Part shown: positions 62,139-64,000 of the stretch, in pieces
Layout: every line of letters starts with the position of its first letter
How positions within the stretch are numbered: the stretch's first letter is position 1
NCBI GenBank assembly: GCA_946407975.1
Contig: CAMJQC010000006.1
Coordinates: 1-64,000, forward strand
DNA from: an uncultured Bacteroidales bacterium
GTDB taxonomy: Bacteria; Bacteroidota; Bacteroidia; Bacteroidales; F082
Direction: 5' to 3'
Length of the DNA: 64,000 nt
Translations under genes and position numbers: made by a program
The notes under the pieces: model-generated
The model's input: only the letters and a program-made list of their open reading frames with translations
Database searches by the model: none
Told to the model about the DNA's origin: nothing

Positions 62139-63656
62139 TTATTTTAACTTGATGCCTTTCAGCAGGTGCACTTCCTCATCGGTGAGGAAACGCCAAGTGC
62201 CACGAGGCAATTTGTATTTGTCGAGACCTGCAAACATAACGCGATCAAGTTTCTCCACTTCGTAACCGAGGTGTTCGAAAATACGGCGCACGATGCGGTT
62301 ACGGCCTGAATGCAGTTCAATACCGATTTCCTTCTTGCTTTCGTCACCTTCGACGTATGCGATGGAATCGGCAGCGATAGGGCCATCGTCCAGTTCAATG
62401 CCGTCGGCAATGCGAAGCATATCGTTCTTTGTCAAAGGCTTATCGAGGGTAACTTGATAGAGCTTTGAAACTTCGCTGCTCGGATGAGTCAGCACCTTGG
62501 TAAGATCGCCATCATTGGTAAACAGCAGCAATCCGGTGGTGTTTCTGTCGAGACGGCCCACAGGGAAGATACGCTCTTCGCATGCATCCTGAACGAGTTC
62601 CATAACGGTGTCGCGTTCAAACGGATCATCAGAAGTGGTGATATAGCCTTTGGGCTTGTTGAGCAGGATATAACGCAGTTTTTCGCGGTTCAGGGTCTGA
62701 CCTCCGTAAACAACCTTGTCTTCGGTCTTCACCTTGTAGCCCATAGTGGTTACGATTTCGCCATTCACCGTAACACAACCAGCCTTGATCAGCTCATCGG
62801 CTTCACGGCGGGAGCAGATGCCACAGTCGGCCAGATATTTGTTCAAGCGGATTTCGCCAGTGGCTTTCGGACGGTCGTACAACGGATCCTTTTCACGGAC
62901 ATAACCTTTGCGGCCTCTGCGGGGTGTTTCTTCCTCCTCAAAACGGTCGCGGGAACGGTCTGCGAAACGACGTTCACCTCTTGGGCGGTCCTGATCGAAC
63001 TTGCGTGATCTCGGACGGTCTTCGTCATTAAAGCGACGGTCTCTTCTCGGTTTGTCATCATCGAATCTGCGGCGTGGACGGTCTTCATCGTTAAAGCGAC
63101 GACGAGGACGGTCTTCTGCGCTGCGCAAACCTCTCGGTTTGTCATCGTCAAAACGACGACGTGGACGATCTTCGAAACGACGTTCGCCTCTTGGACGGTC
63201 GTCATCGAATCTGCGGCGTGGGCGGTCGCTGTCTTCAAAGCGACGGCGCGGACGATCGTCAGAACGGCGTTCGCCTCTCGGCTTGTCGTCATCAAATCTA
63301 CGGCGTGGACGGTCTTCATCGTCAAAACGACGACGTGGACGATCCTCAAAACGACGTTCACCTCTCGGCTTGTCGTCATCAAACTTACGGCGCGAACGGT
63401 CGCTGGAGCGACGGTCGCCACGCTCTTCATCACTGAAACGACGGCGTGGACGGTCACCAAAACGGCGTTCTCCACGGTCGCTGTCTTCAAAACGGCGTCC
63501 ACCTCTCGGTTTATCGCCGAACTTTCTCTCTTCTTTTCCTTCTTCGTCACCGTCACGGTGATAAAACTTGAAGGATCTTCCTTGCATGAACACCTCACGG
63601 TGGTCATCTGTCTTTCTGGTGCGCGGACGCTTACCAGAGTTTTCTCTTTCTGTCAT
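62139..63656 (-). CDS. rluB: RluB/RsuA-type rRNA pseudouridine synthase with long Arg/Asp-repeat N-terminus
   Basis: The last ~240 residues are a standard RluB: S4 RNA-binding domain (IRLNKYLADCGICSRREADELI), then the synthase with catalytic Asp370 in GRLDRNTTGLLL and the ending SGRNRIVRRIFEHLGYEVEKLDRV. Ahead of it lies about 265 residues of disordered, charge-alternating repeats in which PRRRF occurs eight times among FDD, FED and ERRF units. Start MTERENSGKRP at 63656 is chosen; an upstream frame would run across the promoter. 505 residues, twice the usual length. Confidence 0.93.
   Translation of the reverse strand: MTERENSGKRPRTRKTDDHREVFMQGRSFKFYHRDGDEEGKEERKFGDKPRGGRRFEDSDRGERRFGDRPRRRFSDEERGDRRSSDRSRRKFDDDKPRGERRFEDRPRRRFDDEDRPRRRFDDDKPRGERRSDDRPRRRFEDSDRPRRRFDDDRPRGERRFEDRPRRRFDDDKPRGLRSAEDRPRRRFNDEDRPRRRFDDDKPRRDRRFNDEDRPRSRKFDQDRPRGERRFADRSRDRFEEEETPRRGRKGYVREKDPLYDRPKATGEIRLNKYLADCGICSRREADELIKAGCVTVNGEIVTTMGYKVKTEDKVVYGGQTLNREKLRYILLNKPKGYITTSDDPFERDTVMELVQDACEERIFPVGRLDRNTTGLLLFTNDGDLTKVLTHPSSEVSKLYQVTLDKPLTKNDMLRIADGIELDDGPIAADSIAYVEGDESKKEIGIELHSGRNRIVRRIFEHLGYEVEKLDRVMFAGLDKYKLPRGTWRFLTDEEVHLLKGIKLK
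62949..63527 (-). repeat. Degenerate tandem repeat region coding the Arg/Asp tail of RluB
   Basis: About 580 bases encode imperfect units such as RPRRRFDDDKPRGERRFED; half-units of about 10 codons group into higher-order units of about 29 codons. Codons vary between copies, so it is diverged rather than freshly expanded. Confidence 0.8.
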
Positions 63657-63686
63657 TAAATTGTTGTATTTGAAAAATTTCGGGCG

Positions 63687-63695
63687 GCAAAAGTA
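63687..63695 (-). promoter_or_regulatory. Promoter -7 element for rluB
   Basis: Minus strand TACTTTTGC, full consensus match, 31 bases before the start at 63656. Confidence 0.6.
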
Positions 63696-63850
63696 CACAA
63701 ATTAATCAAAACAGGCATACTTTGGTGAATAATATTTTTGAATTCTATATGAATCCTTACAACTTATGAGAACAAAACTGCCTGTTTTTTCTCTTTTTTA
63801 AACATTAAAAGAAGAAAAAACGCTGAAAAACCTGATAAATGGCAACAGGG

Positions 63851-64000
63851 TCAATTTAGAATCAAACAAACGATCACCCATTTGTCTGGTATGCCTTCGA
63901 AATAATACAGCGGTTTACCATAACAATCTTTGATGCGTAAGACATTGCCGTCAAGATAATACAATTTCGCTCCATATCGATCTTCCTGACGAATAGTATA
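63851..64000 (-). CDS. C-terminal end of an unknown repeat protein (cut by window edge)
   Basis: The minus strand is open from base 64000 to a TGA at 63851-63853, coding 49 residues. They read as short beta-hairpin units with a Tyr-Gly/Asp-Gly rhythm: QEDRYGAKLYYLDGNVLRIK, then DCYGKPLYYFEGIPDKWVIV. I recall similar ends in Bacteroidota repeat proteins of unknown function, but cannot name the family. The codons look like real coding sequence. Confidence 0.6.
   Translation of the reverse strand, partial: YTIRQEDRYGAKLYYLDGNVLRIKDCYGKPLYYFEGIPDKWVIVCLILN

Noticed and set aside
63001-63561. Plus-strand frame coding a Ser/Arg-rich protein (repeats of LRRGRSS type)
   Set aside because: It is the antisense reading of the RluB repeat tail; its composition follows from the Arg/Asp codons on the other strand, and there is no promoter for it.

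Overview
The window is a gene-dense stretch of a Bacteroidota chromosome, most likely order Bacteroidales. This rests on a complete type IX secretion (T9SS) core operon in the order porP-porK-porL-porM-porN, plus PorW/SprE, GldH and GldF-GldG homologues, an S46 dipeptidyl-peptidase, a GSCFA protein, DUF2147, DUF4468 and DUF2807 proteins, and many intergenic copies of the Bacteroidota -7 promoter element TAnnTTTG. I see no phage, plasmid, CRISPR or intact insertion sequence. Almost all of it is housekeeping or cell-envelope DNA.

Layout. 1-4.1 kb: purC (cut by the window edge) and phoH, a SAM hydrolase-type gene, a PAP2 phosphatase and obgE. 4.2-8.1 kb: PBP1A, gldH and ricT, one minus-strand operon with obgE and PAP2. 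8.2-13.4 kb: a YD-repeat-like lipoprotein, lemA, then an SGNH hydrolase / acyl-CoA synthetase / DUF2147 operon. 13.5-17 kb: tRNA-Pro(GGG), trxB, a decayed element bounded by inverted repeats, a GSCFA protein, and a Gre-like protein fused to a degenerate Nudix domain. 17-25.3 kb: a DPP7-like S46 peptidase and the T9SS operon. 25.4-35.6 kb: rseP, an M23 protein, groES-groEL, secG, a TPR protein, lptE, a sigma-54 activator and pheT. 35.8-43.4 kb: a plus-strand operon of membrane Ser/Thr kinase, porW, bactofilin, folE, fabD and a C-terminal processing protease. 43.5-48 kb: DUF177, rpmF, an aldehyde dehydrogenase and recG. 48-54 kb: heptose adenylyltransferase, GtrA and a mevalonate-pathway operon (HMG-CoA reductase, GYDIA-type GHMP kinase, diphosphomevalonate decarboxylase, mevalonate kinase). 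54-60.5 kb: a DUF2807 lipoprotein, rlmH, an M64 peptidase and gldF-gldG-DUF4340. 60.5-64 kb: a small coiled-coil protein, a THUMP-like methyltransferase, an rluB-type pseudouridine synthase with a very long Arg/Asp repeat tail, and the 3' end of an unknown gene.

How it fits together. T9SS parts lie in four places (porPKLMN, porW, gldH, gldFG), so this cell probably exports proteins through T9SS. I see no C-terminal sorting domain on any protein here, so cargo must be elsewhere. The mevalonate operon implies isoprenoid synthesis through mevalonate, unusual for Bacteroidales, where the MEP route is typical. The observations I rate highest are the Gre/dead-Nudix fusion, the kinase-PorW-bactofilin operon, the mevalonate operon, the inverted-repeat element with a GxxExxY-like remnant, the promoter/terminator pair between rpmF and the aldehyde dehydrogenase gene, and a bL32 protein that lost its zinc cysteines. 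I found no clearly new multi-gene defence or mobile system. All statements come from reading the sequence; no database search was run.
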